DNA from: Streptomyces chartreusis
GTDB lineage: Bacteria; Actinomycetota; Actinomycetes; Streptomycetales; Streptomycetaceae
Direction of reading: 5' to 3'
Assembly: GCF_008704715.1 (NCBI RefSeq)
Contig: NZ_CP023689.1
Location: 868,001 to 932,000, forward strand
Length of the DNA stretch: 64,000 nt
Shown here: piece by piece, positions 43,498-51,534 of the stretch
How the letters are laid out: every line of letters begins with the position of its first letter
Numbering within the stretch: position 1 is the first letter of the stretch
Notes under the pieces: generated by a model
The model's database searches: none
What the model was told of the DNA's origin: nothing
The model's input: only the letters and a program-made list of their open reading frames with translations
Translations under genes and position numbers: made by a program

Positions 43498-43613
43498 GAA
43501 GCCCACGCTTCAAGGTGAGGTCCAGAAAGTCAACCTGGACGTGTACGGAGGCTCATCGCACGCTTGATGGTGTCGCGACGGTCGATCAGCCACACGACGA
43601 ACGAGGAGTCACC

Positions 43614-43841
43614 ATGACCAGCACGACCGGCACCGTCTGCCCGCACTGCGGATGGCCCGACGGCGCCGAGCCCTTCCGGATCATCTCCCGGCACAACACG
43701 GCGGCGGGCAGCACGATGTGGACGCGGTGCGGCTGCGGTTCGCTGCAGGTCCGGGTCGTCGACGCCCGCGGGATGCGGATCGTCTCCCGCAGCCGCCCCG
43801 CCGACGCGGACACCCCTCGGTCGAGCACGCCGTGCGGGTAG
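43614..43841 (+). CDS. Small zinc-ribbon-like protein
   Basis: 75 aa starting at ATG 43614 after GAGGAG. The cysteine pairs CPHCGWP (9-15) and CGCG (38-41) form a plausible Zn ribbon. Similar little proteins are common in streptomycetes and have no known function. It sits alone between the LysR regulator and the convergent F420 oxidoreductase. Confidence 0.78.
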   Translation: MTSTTGTVCPHCGWPDGAEPFRIISRHNTAAGSTMWTRCGCGSLQVRVVDARGMRIVSRSRPADADTPRSSTPCG

Positions 43842-43851
43842 CCGCCGGGGC

Positions 43852-44733
43852 TCAGCCGAGCCCGGCCAGCCGCTGTACGGCGGGAGCCGCGAAGTTCTCG
43901 ATGAACGCCGCCGGCTCCCCCGTACGAGGGCCGAGGATCACCGTGTCGATGCCGAGCTTGGTGTAGCCCGCGATCTCCCGGGTGAAGGCGTCGAGGTCGC
44001 CCTTCATGGCGGGCTCGCCCGAGTAGACGACGGTCTTGCGGATCTCGTCGTAGTCGCGCCCCTCGGTGTCGCAGTGGCCGCGCAGCACGTCGAGCTTGTG
44101 CCCGACCTCCTCCGGCGAGGTCATGAACAGGTTGCACGCGTCGCCGTACCGGGCCACCAGCCGCAGCGTCTTCTTCTCCCCGCCCCCGCCGATCATGATC
44201 TCGGGGTGCGGGGCGCTGACCGGCGCCGGGATGCCGAGGGTCTCGGCGAGCCGGTAGTGCCTGCCCTCGAACGGACCGTTCGTCGCCGGGTCCCACATCT
44301 GCAGGCAGATCCGCAGCGTCTCCTCCAGCCGCTCGAACCGCTCGGCGACCGGCGGGAACGGCACGCCGAGGCCCGCGTGCTCCCGGTCGTACCAGGCGGC
44401 GCCGATCCCGAGGGTGGCGCGGCCTCCGGAGAGCACGTCGAGCGTGGTGGCGATCTTGGCGAGCAGGCCGGGGTGACGGTACGTCACACCCGTGACCAGC
44501 GCGCCGAGGCGGACCGTGGAGGTGTGCCCGGCGAGGAAGCCGAGGGTCGTGTAGGCCTCCAGCATGGGGTCCTCGGCCCGGTCGTTGAACTCCATCTGGA
44601 AGTAGTGGTCCATCACCGACAGCCAGCTCACGCCCGCCGCCTCGGCCGCGGCACCCGCGGCGGCCAGCTCGGCGCCGAGCGCGGGACCTCCTCCGGGATG
44701 GTCGAACCGGTTGATGTGCACGCCGACCCGCAT
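43852..44733 (-). CDS. F420-dependent LLM-class oxidoreductase
   Basis: A 293-aa luciferase-like TIM-barrel protein. AAAGVSWLSVMDHYFQM, ALVTGVTYRHPGLLAKIATTLDVLSGGRATLGIGAAW and PEIMIGGGGEKKTLRL are signature segments of actinobacterial F420-dependent enzymes. It catalyses hydride transfer with F420H2 on an unknown substrate. ATG 44733 is followed by MRVGVHINRFDHP. It is on the same strand as, and 68 bases after, the ArsR-type regulator. Confidence 0.9.
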   Translation of the reverse strand: MRVGVHINRFDHPGGGPALGAELAAAGAAAEAAGVSWLSVMDHYFQMEFNDRAEDPMLEAYTTLGFLAGHTSTVRLGALVTGVTYRHPGLLAKIATTLDVLSGGRATLGIGAAWYDREHAGLGVPFPPVAERFERLEETLRICLQMWDPATNGPFEGRHYRLAETLGIPAPVSAPHPEIMIGGGGEKKTLRLVARYGDACNLFMTSPEEVGHKLDVLRGHCDTEGRDYDEIRKTVVYSGEPAMKGDLDAFTREIAGYTKLGIDTVILGPRTGEPAAFIENFAAPAVQRLAGLG

Positions 44734-44801
44734 GTCCTGTCTCCGTTCGCCCGGTTCCTGCCCCGTCCCTGACGACGCTAGGACTTGGAGCGCTCTCGAA
44801 G

Positions 44802-45782
44802 TCAAGCCCGGTCGGCCAACTGGTCGCCGAGTCCGGTGCGCCGGTAGAGCACGCGCCGCCCGTCGCGGGCCCGGGTGACCAGCCCCGTCGCGTGCAGCAC
44901 CTGCAGATGCTGGGAGACCGCGCTGGGCGTCACGCCGAGGCGGCGGGCGAGTTCGACCGTGGGCAGCGGTTCGGCGAGGAGGCGCAGGACGGTGGTGCGG
45001 GGTGCGCCGAGCAGGGCGGTGAGCGCGGAGGCGTCGGGGTCGGGCCGCGGTTCCCACAGGGTCGCGGCGCCCCGGCCCGGGTAGGCGAGCATCGGCGGTT
45101 CGTCGGCGCTGACCGGGGGCGCGGGTTTGTGGGCGAAAAGGGACGGCACCAGTCGCAGTCCGCGCCCGGATCCGTCCACCTCGTGCCGGCCGATCATCTG
45201 CCCGACGTGCAGCACTCCGTCCCGCCAGCGCACATTGTGGTGCAGATCGGAGAAAAGGAGCTGGGCACCTCCGGTGGCCAGCTGCCGGGCACGGTGGGTG
45301 ATGTCGGCCTCCAGCACCAGCCGCATCCTCGGCCAGTGCGGGGCGATGGCCGACTCCCAGTAGCGCAGCAGCAGTTCGGACAGCTCCTCCAGCAGCTCCG
45401 TCACCGGCTCGTCGCCGGGTGCGGTGATCTGCCGCAGCGCGTCGGGCAGGGGGTGCGGGGCGTGGGTGGCGAGCAGGTCGCGCCGTACGAGTTCGGGTGG
45501 CGTCGCCCGTACGACGGCGAGCTGGTCCTCCAGCGCGGGCGCGAAGGTCGTCGGGCGCGGGGTGAGGAAGTCGGGCAGGACCAGGGTCTGTCCGACGAGG
45601 GCTCGCAGCAGCAGCGCGTCGGCGGGGTCGAGTCGGTCGAGCACCGTGCGGCGCCACGGGGTGTGCAGGGGAAAGAGGGCGGGGGCGCGCAGGGCTCGCA
45701 GGCTGCCCATGACCTCGCGCAGCGGCGAGATCGCGAACCGGGTGTCCGCGAGGTCGTCGACGTCGAGCAGGAAGCTGATCAT
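44802..45782 (-). CDS. ArsR-like winged-helix regulator with long N-terminal domain (second copy)
   Basis: 326 aa. The N-terminal domain (SFLLDVDDLADTRFAISPLREVM) and C-terminal winged helix (TVELARRLGVTPSAVSQHLQVLHATGLV) repeat the architecture of the gene at 29281-30324. ATG 45782 is the start matching that paralogue. It is divergent from an MFS exporter with only 56 bases between, so it almost surely controls that gene. Confidence 0.88.
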   Translation of the reverse strand: MISFLLDVDDLADTRFAISPLREVMGSLRALRAPALFPLHTPWRRTVLDRLDPADALLLRALVGQTLVLPDFLTPRPTTFAPALEDQLAVVRATPPELVRRDLLATHAPHPLPDALRQITAPGDEPVTELLEELSELLLRYWESAIAPHWPRMRLVLEADITHRARQLATGGAQLLFSDLHHNVRWRDGVLHVGQMIGRHEVDGSGRGLRLVPSLFAHKPAPPVSADEPPMLAYPGRGAATLWEPRPDPDASALTALLGAPRTTVLRLLAEPLPTVELARRLGVTPSAVSQHLQVLHATGLVTRARDGRRVLYRRTGLGDQLADRA

Positions 45783-45838
45783 TAAGCCCCGGGCTACATC
45801 CTTTGGCAACGGATCGTCGCCGACGTGGACTTCGGTAC

Positions 45839-47068
45839 ATGACGGATCTCAACCACCGGCAGACTACCTCCGCGGTCGCGCTGCTGGCCTTCGCCTGCGG
45901 GGTCGCCGTGGGCAATGTCTACTTCCCGCAGGCGATCGGCCCGTTGGTGGCCTCCGGCCTCGGTGTCTCCCCCGACGCGGCGACCACGGTGGTGACGGCG
46001 ACCCAGTTCGGCTACGCGGCCGGCATCTACCTGCTCGTCCCGCTCGGCGACCGGCTGCGGCCCCGCCGGCTGCTCGTCACCCTGCTCACCGTGACCGGTG
46101 CCGGACTGTTCGCGGCGTCCACCGCGCAGGCGCTGATGCCGCTCGTCGCCGCGAGTGTCCTAGTCGGAACGGCGACGGTGATCGCCCCGCTGGCAGGACC
46201 GCTGGCGGCCGGCCTGGTGCCCGCCGAACGGCAGGGCGTGGTCGGTGGCACCCTGCTCAGCGGCTGCCTCGCCGGCATGCTGCTGTCCCGGGCGCTCGGC
46301 GGCGCGCTCGGCGACTGGCTGGGCTGGCGGGCGCCGTACGTCGTGGCCGCCGTGCTCTCCCTCACGGTCGCCGCGCTGCTGGCCCGCATGCTGCCGTCGC
46401 CGGCGCCGTCCACCGCGGCCCCCTACCCGGCGCTGCTCGCCGCGCCGCTGCGACTGCTGCGCACCGAGCCCGAGCTGCGCCGCTCGTGCCTGTACCAGGC
46501 CATGGTGTTCGCCGGGTTCTCCGCAGTGTGGACGGGCGTGGCACTGCTGCTCACCGGCCCGGTGTACGGCCTGGACGCGACGGCGGCCGGACTGCTGGCC
46601 CTGGTCAACGCGGCGACGATGGTGTGCACGCCGGTCGCGGGACGACTCGTCGACCGCCACGGCCCGGACCGCGTCACCCTCGTGTGCCTGCTCGTCGTCG
46701 GTGCGGCGGCGCCGGTCCTGGCCCTCGGCGGTCTCGGCGGCGTACCCGGGCTGAGCGCGCTGGTCGTCGGCACGCTGCTGCTCGACGTCGGCATGCAGTC
46801 CGGCCAGGTGGCCAACCTGGTCCGGGTCTACGGCCTCGGCGCCGATGTCCGCGCCCGGCTGAGCACCGCGTACATGACCTGCGTCTATCTCGGCGGCACC
46901 GCGGGCTCGTGGCTGGGGGCGCGTGCGTACGGCGGCTTCGGGTGGCTCGGTGTGTGCGCGCTGGTCGCTGTGCTGACGGCAGTGGCGCTGGGACGCCATC
47001 TGCTCGTACGGGTTCGGCCGTTGCCCGCTGCCGTCTCCTCGAAGCTCGCAGGCCGGTCAGCGTCGTGA
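45839..47068 (+). CDS. MFS transporter
   Basis: A 409-aa permease with twelve predicted spans. The loop 2-3 motif appears as LLVPLGDRLRPRRLL and the span-5 antiporter motif as GGTLLSGCLAGMLLSRALGG. It resembles YnfM/arabinose-efflux-type exporters. ATG 45839 lacks an obvious ribosome site. The divergent ArsR-like protein is its likely repressor. A perfect 14-bp hairpin follows the stop. Confidence 0.9.
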   Translation: MTDLNHRQTTSAVALLAFACGVAVGNVYFPQAIGPLVASGLGVSPDAATTVVTATQFGYAAGIYLLVPLGDRLRPRRLLVTLLTVTGAGLFAASTAQALMPLVAASVLVGTATVIAPLAGPLAAGLVPAERQGVVGGTLLSGCLAGMLLSRALGGALGDWLGWRAPYVVAAVLSLTVAALLARMLPSPAPSTAAPYPALLAAPLRLLRTEPELRRSCLYQAMVFAGFSAVWTGVALLLTGPVYGLDATAAGLLALVNAATMVCTPVAGRLVDRHGPDRVTLVCLLVVGAAAPVLALGGLGGVPGLSALVVGTLLLDVGMQSGQVANLVRVYGLGADVRARLSTAYMTCVYLGGTAGSWLGARAYGGFGWLGVCALVAVLTAVALGRHLLVRVRPLPAAVSSKLAGRSAS

Positions 47069-47155
47069 CCGCTGGGACGGGCACGATGAAGCCGAGCGAG
47101 AAGGGGGTGCTGAGCCGGTCATGGCCTGGCAGGCTCCCGGTCACGGGTGTGCCAC

Positions 47156-47190
47156 CCGCCGGACGGCGGGCAGCTTCCGCCGTCCGGCGG
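47156..47190. terminator. Perfect 14-bp hairpin after MFS gene
   Basis: CCGCCGGACGGCGG (47156-47169) pairs exactly with 47177-47190 around a seven-base loop. There is no T-run, so termination may depend on the hairpin alone, as often in streptomycetes. Confidence 0.75.
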
Positions 47191-47270
47191 CCCCCGCGGG
47201 CGGGGTCGGTGCGCGGATGCTGACCGCAGAGCCGCGAGGCACGTGAGTGCCCCCTGTGTGAGGAGTAGCC

Positions 47271-48245
47271 ATGACCCAGGCCCCGCCCCCGTTCGATCCC
47301 GAGCTCGCCGCCGCGCTGGAGCTCATCAAGGACGTGATCTCACCCGGCCTGACGATGGACGAGATAGCCGAGGTGCGTCAGGGTGCGGGGATCCAGTTGC
47401 TGGCCGAGCTGGACCTGACGATGGACGGGTACTTCGAGGTCGAGGACCGTGCGGTGCCGGGTCCTGTCGGCGCGCCGGAGATCTCGTTGCTGATCTGCCG
47501 GCCGGCCGCGCCGGTGGACGCCGGGCCGCGGCCCGTGATCTATCACGTCCACGGCGGGGGGATGATCATCGGCAACAACCGTGTCGGCGTGGACGCTCCG
47601 CTGGCGTGGGCGAAGGAACTGGACGCGGTGGTGGTGTCGGTGGAGTACCGGCTGGCGCCCGAGCATCCGCATCCGGCGCCGATCGAGGACGTGTACGCCG
47701 GGCTGGAGTGGACGGCGGCGCATGCGGGTGAGTTCGGTGGTGACGCGGAGCGGGTCGTGGTGGCGGGGGCCAGTGCGGGTGGGGGGCTCTCGGCGGCGCT
47801 GGCGTTGCTGGCGCGGGACCGTAAGGGGCCGGAGCTGATCGGGCAGATGCTGATGTGTCCGATGCTGGACGACCGGAACGACAGTCCGTCCACGTATCAG
47901 ATGGCGGGGCTCGGTGTGTGGGACCGGACGGCGAACGAGACCGGGTGGACCGCGCTGCTCGGGGAGCGGCGGGGTGGACCCGACGTGTCCGCGTACGCCG
48001 CGCCGGCTCGGGCCGAGGATCTGTCCGGGTTGCCGCCGGCGTTCCTGGATGTCGGTTCGGCGGAGACCTTCCGGGACGAGGTCGTGGCGTACGCGTCGCG
48101 GATCTGGCAGGCGGGGGGTGTGGCGGAGCTGCATGTCTGGCCCGGGGGGTTCCATGGGTTCGACGGGTTTGCTCCGCAGGCGGGGGTGTCTCGGGCATGC
48201 CGGGGGGCGCATGTGGGGTGGTTGCGGCGGTTGTTGGGGCGGTGA
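47271..48245 (+). CDS. Alpha/beta hydrolase, HSL/GDXG esterase family
   Basis: A 324-aa enzyme. Oxyanion motif HGGGMIIG, YRLAPEHPHPAPIED, nucleophile elbow GASAGGG (Ser), then catalytic Asp near GSAETFRDE and His in GGFHGFDGF are all present. It hydrolyses short acyl esters in the cytosol. GAGGAG precedes ATG 47271. The synonymous-codon pattern shifts to very G-rich third positions in the last 200 codons, running into the repeat block that follows the stop. Confidence 0.93.
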   Translation: MTQAPPPFDPELAAALELIKDVISPGLTMDEIAEVRQGAGIQLLAELDLTMDGYFEVEDRAVPGPVGAPEISLLICRPAAPVDAGPRPVIYHVHGGGMIIGNNRVGVDAPLAWAKELDAVVVSVEYRLAPEHPHPAPIEDVYAGLEWTAAHAGEFGGDAERVVVAGASAGGGLSAALALLARDRKGPELIGQMLMCPMLDDRNDSPSTYQMAGLGVWDRTANETGWTALLGERRGGPDVSAYAAPARAEDLSGLPPAFLDVGSAETFRDEVVAYASRIWQAGGVAELHVWPGGFHGFDGFAPQAGVSRACRGAHVGWLRRLLGR

Positions 48246-48256
48246 GTGACGGGGGG

Positions 48257-48350
48257 CCGTTGCGGGTGCGGGTTGTGGGCGGGGGGTGCCGTTGCGGGTG
48301 CGGGTTGTGGGCGGGGGTGCCGTTGCGGGTGCGGGTTGTGGGTGGCTGGT
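48257..48350 (+). repeat. Three tandem copies of a 31-32 base G-rich unit
   Basis: Units start at 48257, 48289 and 48320, each opening CCGTTGCGGGTGCGGGTTGT. The first two are followed by runs of five or six G. Confidence 0.9.
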
Positions 48351-48502
48351 CGCGCAGTTCCCCGCGCCCCTTCAGGGTGGTCGGCGTGGGCGGCTGAGGG
48401 CGGTGCGTCTGCCGCGTTCGGTGGCTCTTCGGGTGCGGGCTGTATGTGGCTGGTCGCGCAGTTCCCCGCGCCCCTTCAGGGTGGTCGGCGTGGGCGGCTG
48501 AG
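48327..48502 (+). repeat. Long direct repeat, two copies (48327-48398, 48431-48502)
   Basis: The copies are offset by 104 bases. The last 56 bases of each (48343-48398 and 48447-48502) are identical, containing GGTCGCGCAGTTCCCCGCGC. That core is familiar from intergenic regions of many Streptomyces genomes. Confidence 0.9.
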
Positions 48503-48570
48503 AGCTGTGCGTGGGGCCCTTCAGGTCGGCTGGGGACTCGGGGCTTGACCGTGTGCCGCACCATTGGCCT

Positions 48571-49563
48571 ATGAAAGAGCTGGCCGGGCGGTTGACTGCG
48601 CTTGATCCGGATGCGGGGGCCGCTGTTCGGGTCATTGCCTACTTTGATCGGCTTGCTGAAGGGCGGGCCGGGCTTGAGGCGTTGGTGCGTGGGGCTGCCG
48701 TGCTGGCGGGGGTGCCGGCGCGGCTGGTGGATGTGGAGCGGCGGGTGCGTGTCCGGGTCGAGGCGGACGGGACGCGTCGGGAGAGCGAGGCGGCGGCCGA
48801 CCCCGCCTGGCCGTCGGTCGCGCTGACGCCGGGCGGGGTCGCCGCGCTGTGGCTGGAGCGAGCCGGGCAGGCGGAGCCGAGTGTCGTGGACGCGGTGATC
48901 CTGGAGCGGGCCGCGGGAGTCATCCGCGTCGTGCTCGACCGGACCCGTGGGCGGGCGCCCGCAGATGATCCGGCGTTGGTCGAGACCGTCCTCGACGCCT
49001 CGGCGCCGGAGGCGGCACGGCTGCACGCGGCACGGGGACTGGGACTCGACCCCGCCGCCCCGGCCCGCGTCCTGGCCCCGCTGGAGGGCCGCCCGGTGGT
49101 CGTCCCCGCGTACCCCGACGCCGTGCCGCCCGTCGGTCGCGTCGGCGTCGGACCCGCGGTTCAAGTGCTCGAACTACCGCGCTCCTGGTCCGAGGCCCGC
49201 GTCGCCCTGCGGTTCTCGGCCGAGGGCACCGCTCAGGACCCGGGCCCCGGTGTCGTCCACGCCGACGAGCTGGGCGGCATCGCGCTCCTCGCCGACCTCG
49301 TCGTACCGGGCGCCGAGCCGCCGCCCGACGTACGGGCCCTGGAGGCGGCCTCGGCGGCGGCGCCCTGGCTGCTCGGCACGCTGCACGCGGTCGCCTCGAC
49401 GGTGAGCCTGCGGGCGGCGGCGGCCGAGATAAACGTCCACCACTCCACGCTCCAGGAACGGCTGGCACACGCCGAACACCTGCTGGGCTGGCCACTGCGC
49501 ACACCGCAAGGCCGATTCAGACTTGGCCTGGCACTGGCGATGAGGCACCTCGCACGGGGCTAG
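48571..49563 (+). CDS. PucR-like transcriptional regulator
   Basis: 330 aa. The N-terminal 250 residues have no motif I can assign, with many alanines and arginines. The C-terminal 60 residues form the PucR-type helix-turn-helix (VSLRAAAAEINVHHSTLQERLAHAEHLLGW, then GRFRLGLALAMRHLA). ATG 48571 has no ribosome site. No divergent partner is present; the nearest genes converge. Confidence 0.85.
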   Translation: MKELAGRLTALDPDAGAAVRVIAYFDRLAEGRAGLEALVRGAAVLAGVPARLVDVERRVRVRVEADGTRRESEAAADPAWPSVALTPGGVAALWLERAGQAEPSVVDAVILERAAGVIRVVLDRTRGRAPADDPALVETVLDASAPEAARLHAARGLGLDPAAPARVLAPLEGRPVVVPAYPDAVPPVGRVGVGPAVQVLELPRSWSEARVALRFSAEGTAQDPGPGVVHADELGGIALLADLVVPGAEPPPDVRALEAASAAAPWLLGTLHAVASTVSLRAAAAEINVHHSTLQERLAHAEHLLGWPLRTPQGRFRLGLALAMRHLARG

Positions 49564-49608
49564 CCATGCCGGAGGCCCGGCACGGGCTGCCGGCACGGTC
49601 GGGCCGGT

Positions 49609-49962
49609 TCAGCGGAACTCGCGCACGACCTCGATCGTCCCGACGATGTGCTCGTTGAACTCGTCCAACTCCTCGGCCGGCACCCACAGTTCGAGGATCG
49701 TCTCGCCGCCCGCCTGCCGGACGGGGTACCGGGACAGGAACTCCGAGTCGACCTCGAAGCGCGTGACGTACCCGGCGCCGTCGTGCTTGACGTTCCAGTC
49801 CCGGGCGATCCGCACCGCGTAGACCTCGTTGAGCACCGGGTAGAAGATCGGCTGCTCGGGGAGCCGGGGCGGCCAGGCGCGCCACTTCAGCTCGCGCACC
49901 AGGTCCAGCTCCTTGGGGCCGGCGGGACGCCAGAGCGTGGTGGTCGAGGGCCGGTTGATCAT
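49609..49962 (-). CDS. Conserved small protein, function unknown
   Basis: 117 aa. It contains LWRPAGPKELDLVRELKWRAWPPRLPEQPIFYPVLN split over two conserved strands, then GAGYVTRFEVDSEFLSRY and ELWVPAEELDEFNEHIVG. Streptomycete relatives are often labelled ADP-ribosylation/crystallin J1, but the protein lacks the length and motifs of those enzymes. ATG 49962 is preceded by CCCTCCC-complement GGGAGGGG-like sequence on the coding side only weakly. It is divergent from the MarR gene at 50128. Confidence 0.72.
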   Translation of the reverse strand: MINRPSTTTLWRPAGPKELDLVRELKWRAWPPRLPEQPIFYPVLNEVYAVRIARDWNVKHDGAGYVTRFEVDSEFLSRYPVRQAGGETILELWVPAEELDEFNEHIVGTIEVVREFR

Positions 49963-50127
49963 GGGAGGGGACGATACCCAGGCCGTGGGGGTGGCGGCCA
50001 TGGAGTTTTGCCGGCACTCCTCCCAAGCGCTCCAATCCTTGCAAGCGCGCTCTACACGCAATCGCTGGAAATTTCGCAGATGCCCTATCCTGAAGGTCAT
50101 TCACATCGGACGGAGGACACCGGCGCC

Positions 50128-50586
50128 ATGACCGCGACGGATCCCGCGCTGACCGCGCTCGCCCAGGGCTGGTGCGCGCTCTCCCTGCTGCACGGCAGGA
50201 TCGAGACACACATCGAGCGCGCCCTACAGGCCGGCCACGACCTCAGCGTGCGCGAGTACTCCCTGCTCGACGTCCTCAGCCGCCAGCACAACGGCGAAGG
50301 CGGCCACCTCCAGATGAAGCAGGTCGCCGACGCCGTCGTCCTCAGCCAGAGCGCCACCACCCGCCTCGTCACCCGCCTCGAAGACCGCGGGCTGCTCTCC
50401 CGCTACCTCTGCCCCACCGACCGCCGCGGCATCTACACCGACGTCACCGAAGCAGGCCTCAAGCTGCTGCGGGAGGCCCGTCCGACGAACGAGTCGGCGC
50501 TGCGCGAGGCTCTGGACGCGGCGGCGGAGGATCCCGAACTGGCGCCGCTCGTCCGGGCCGTCGAGACGCTTCGCGTGCCGGTCTGA
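50128..50586 (+). CDS. MarR family transcriptional regulator
   Basis: 152 aa. The winged helix is clear: LSVREYSLLDVLSRQ, QMKQVADAVVLSQSATTRLVTRLEDRGLL (recognition helix), and a wing CPTDRRGIYTDVTEAG. GGAGGAC precedes ATG 50128. The upstream region has CTTGCAAG (50038-50045) and other short dyads that may be its operator. It converges with the oxidoreductase pseudogene; its former target may be that gene. Confidence 0.9.
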   Translation: MTATDPALTALAQGWCALSLLHGRIETHIERALQAGHDLSVREYSLLDVLSRQHNGEGGHLQMKQVADAVVLSQSATTRLVTRLEDRGLLSRYLCPTDRRGIYTDVTEAGLKLLREARPTNESALREALDAAAEDPELAPLVRAVETLRVPV

Positions 50587-50614
50587 CGCGGCACCGCGCC
50601 CGCCGCCGCCCCGG

Positions 50615-51430
50615 TCACCCGACCGACAGCACCAGCTTTCCGCGCACCCGCCCCTCACGGCTGATCCGCCACGCCTCGGCCGCCTCCGCGAGCGGCAGCA
50701 CCCGCTCGACATGCACGGCGAGCCGGCCCGCGTCGGCCAGTTCGGCGAGGGCCGTCAGATCGGCCGGGTCGGGGCGCACCCACAGCAGATGGGCACCCTT
50801 CGCGAGGGCGTCCTGGTCGGCGATGGACACCACCCGGTCCCGTTGCTTCAGAACCTCCTGGGAGACGTCCACCGCGTCGCCGCCGACGAAGTCGAGGGCC
50901 GCGTCCACGCCGTCCGGCGCCAGCTCGCGGATCCGGTCGGCCAGGCCCTCGCCGTAGGAGACGGGCTCGGCGCCCAGCTGCCGTACGAAGTCGTGGTTGC
51001 GTTCGCTCGCGGTGCCGATGACGCGGGCGCCGAGCGCGGCGGCGATCTGCGCGCCGAACATGCCGACCCCGCCCGCCGCGGCGTGGACCAGGACGGTCTC
51101 GCCCTCGCGCACCCCCACGCGCTTGATCGACTGATAGCCGGTCAGCCCCGCGAGCGGCACGCCCGCGGCCTGCTCCCAGGTCGGCGAGGCCGGCTTGCGG
51201 GCCGGCATCCGCACATGCGCGGACACCAGCTGGGCGTAGGCGCCGAGCTGCACGGAGTCCTTGCGGACATAGCCGTGGACCTCGTCGCCGGGCGCGAACT
51301 CGGCGACGTTCGGTCCGACCGCTCGACGACGCCCGAGACGTCCCAGCCGGGGATGAGGGGGAAGTGCGTCTCCATGAAGCGGGTCGAGGTAGCCCGCCCC
51401 GGGCTTCCAGGTGGCACCCGTGCAACCACA
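50615..51430 (-). pseudogene. Truncated and frameshifted quinone oxidoreductase/zinc-type alcohol dehydrogenase
   Basis: An MDR-family NADP-dependent oxidoreductase read in three frames. From the 5' side: GATWKPGAGYLDP in one frame; METHFPLIPGWDVSGVVER in a second (one extra base near 51376); VGPNVAEFAPGDEVHGY through the C-terminus, including GVGMFGAQIAAALGA, in a third (one base missing near 51320). The first 45-50 codons are absent, and a TAA closes the leading frame just upstream. The remaining C-terminal frame could still give a 212-aa fragment from GTG 51253. Sequencing error could explain one shift, but not the missing N-terminus. Confidence 0.82.
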
Positions 51431-51534
51431 CGAGTGTTACCCGCCTACGCAATAGATGTACTCACATGAACGTGTCGCGGTATTCGCCGGGGTGCCGTTG
51501 ACGGGATCTTGGCCGGGGCCGTACGAATGGCCTC

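Larger units (their letters stand above)
48246..48570. other. Non-coding GC-rich repeat region
   Basis: 325 bases without a credible gene between the esterase and the PucR-like regulator; almost all of it is taken by two repeat families (48257-48350 and 48327-48502). Confidence 0.8.

Noticed and set aside
48257..48350. CRISPR-like array
   Set aside because: The three units are contiguous without spacers of constant length and variable sequence, and no cas gene is present.
50615..51253. Treating the C-terminal oxidoreductase frame as an intact 212-aa gene
   Set aside because: It lacks the catalytic GroES-like half of the family, and the missing part is found next to it in other frames.
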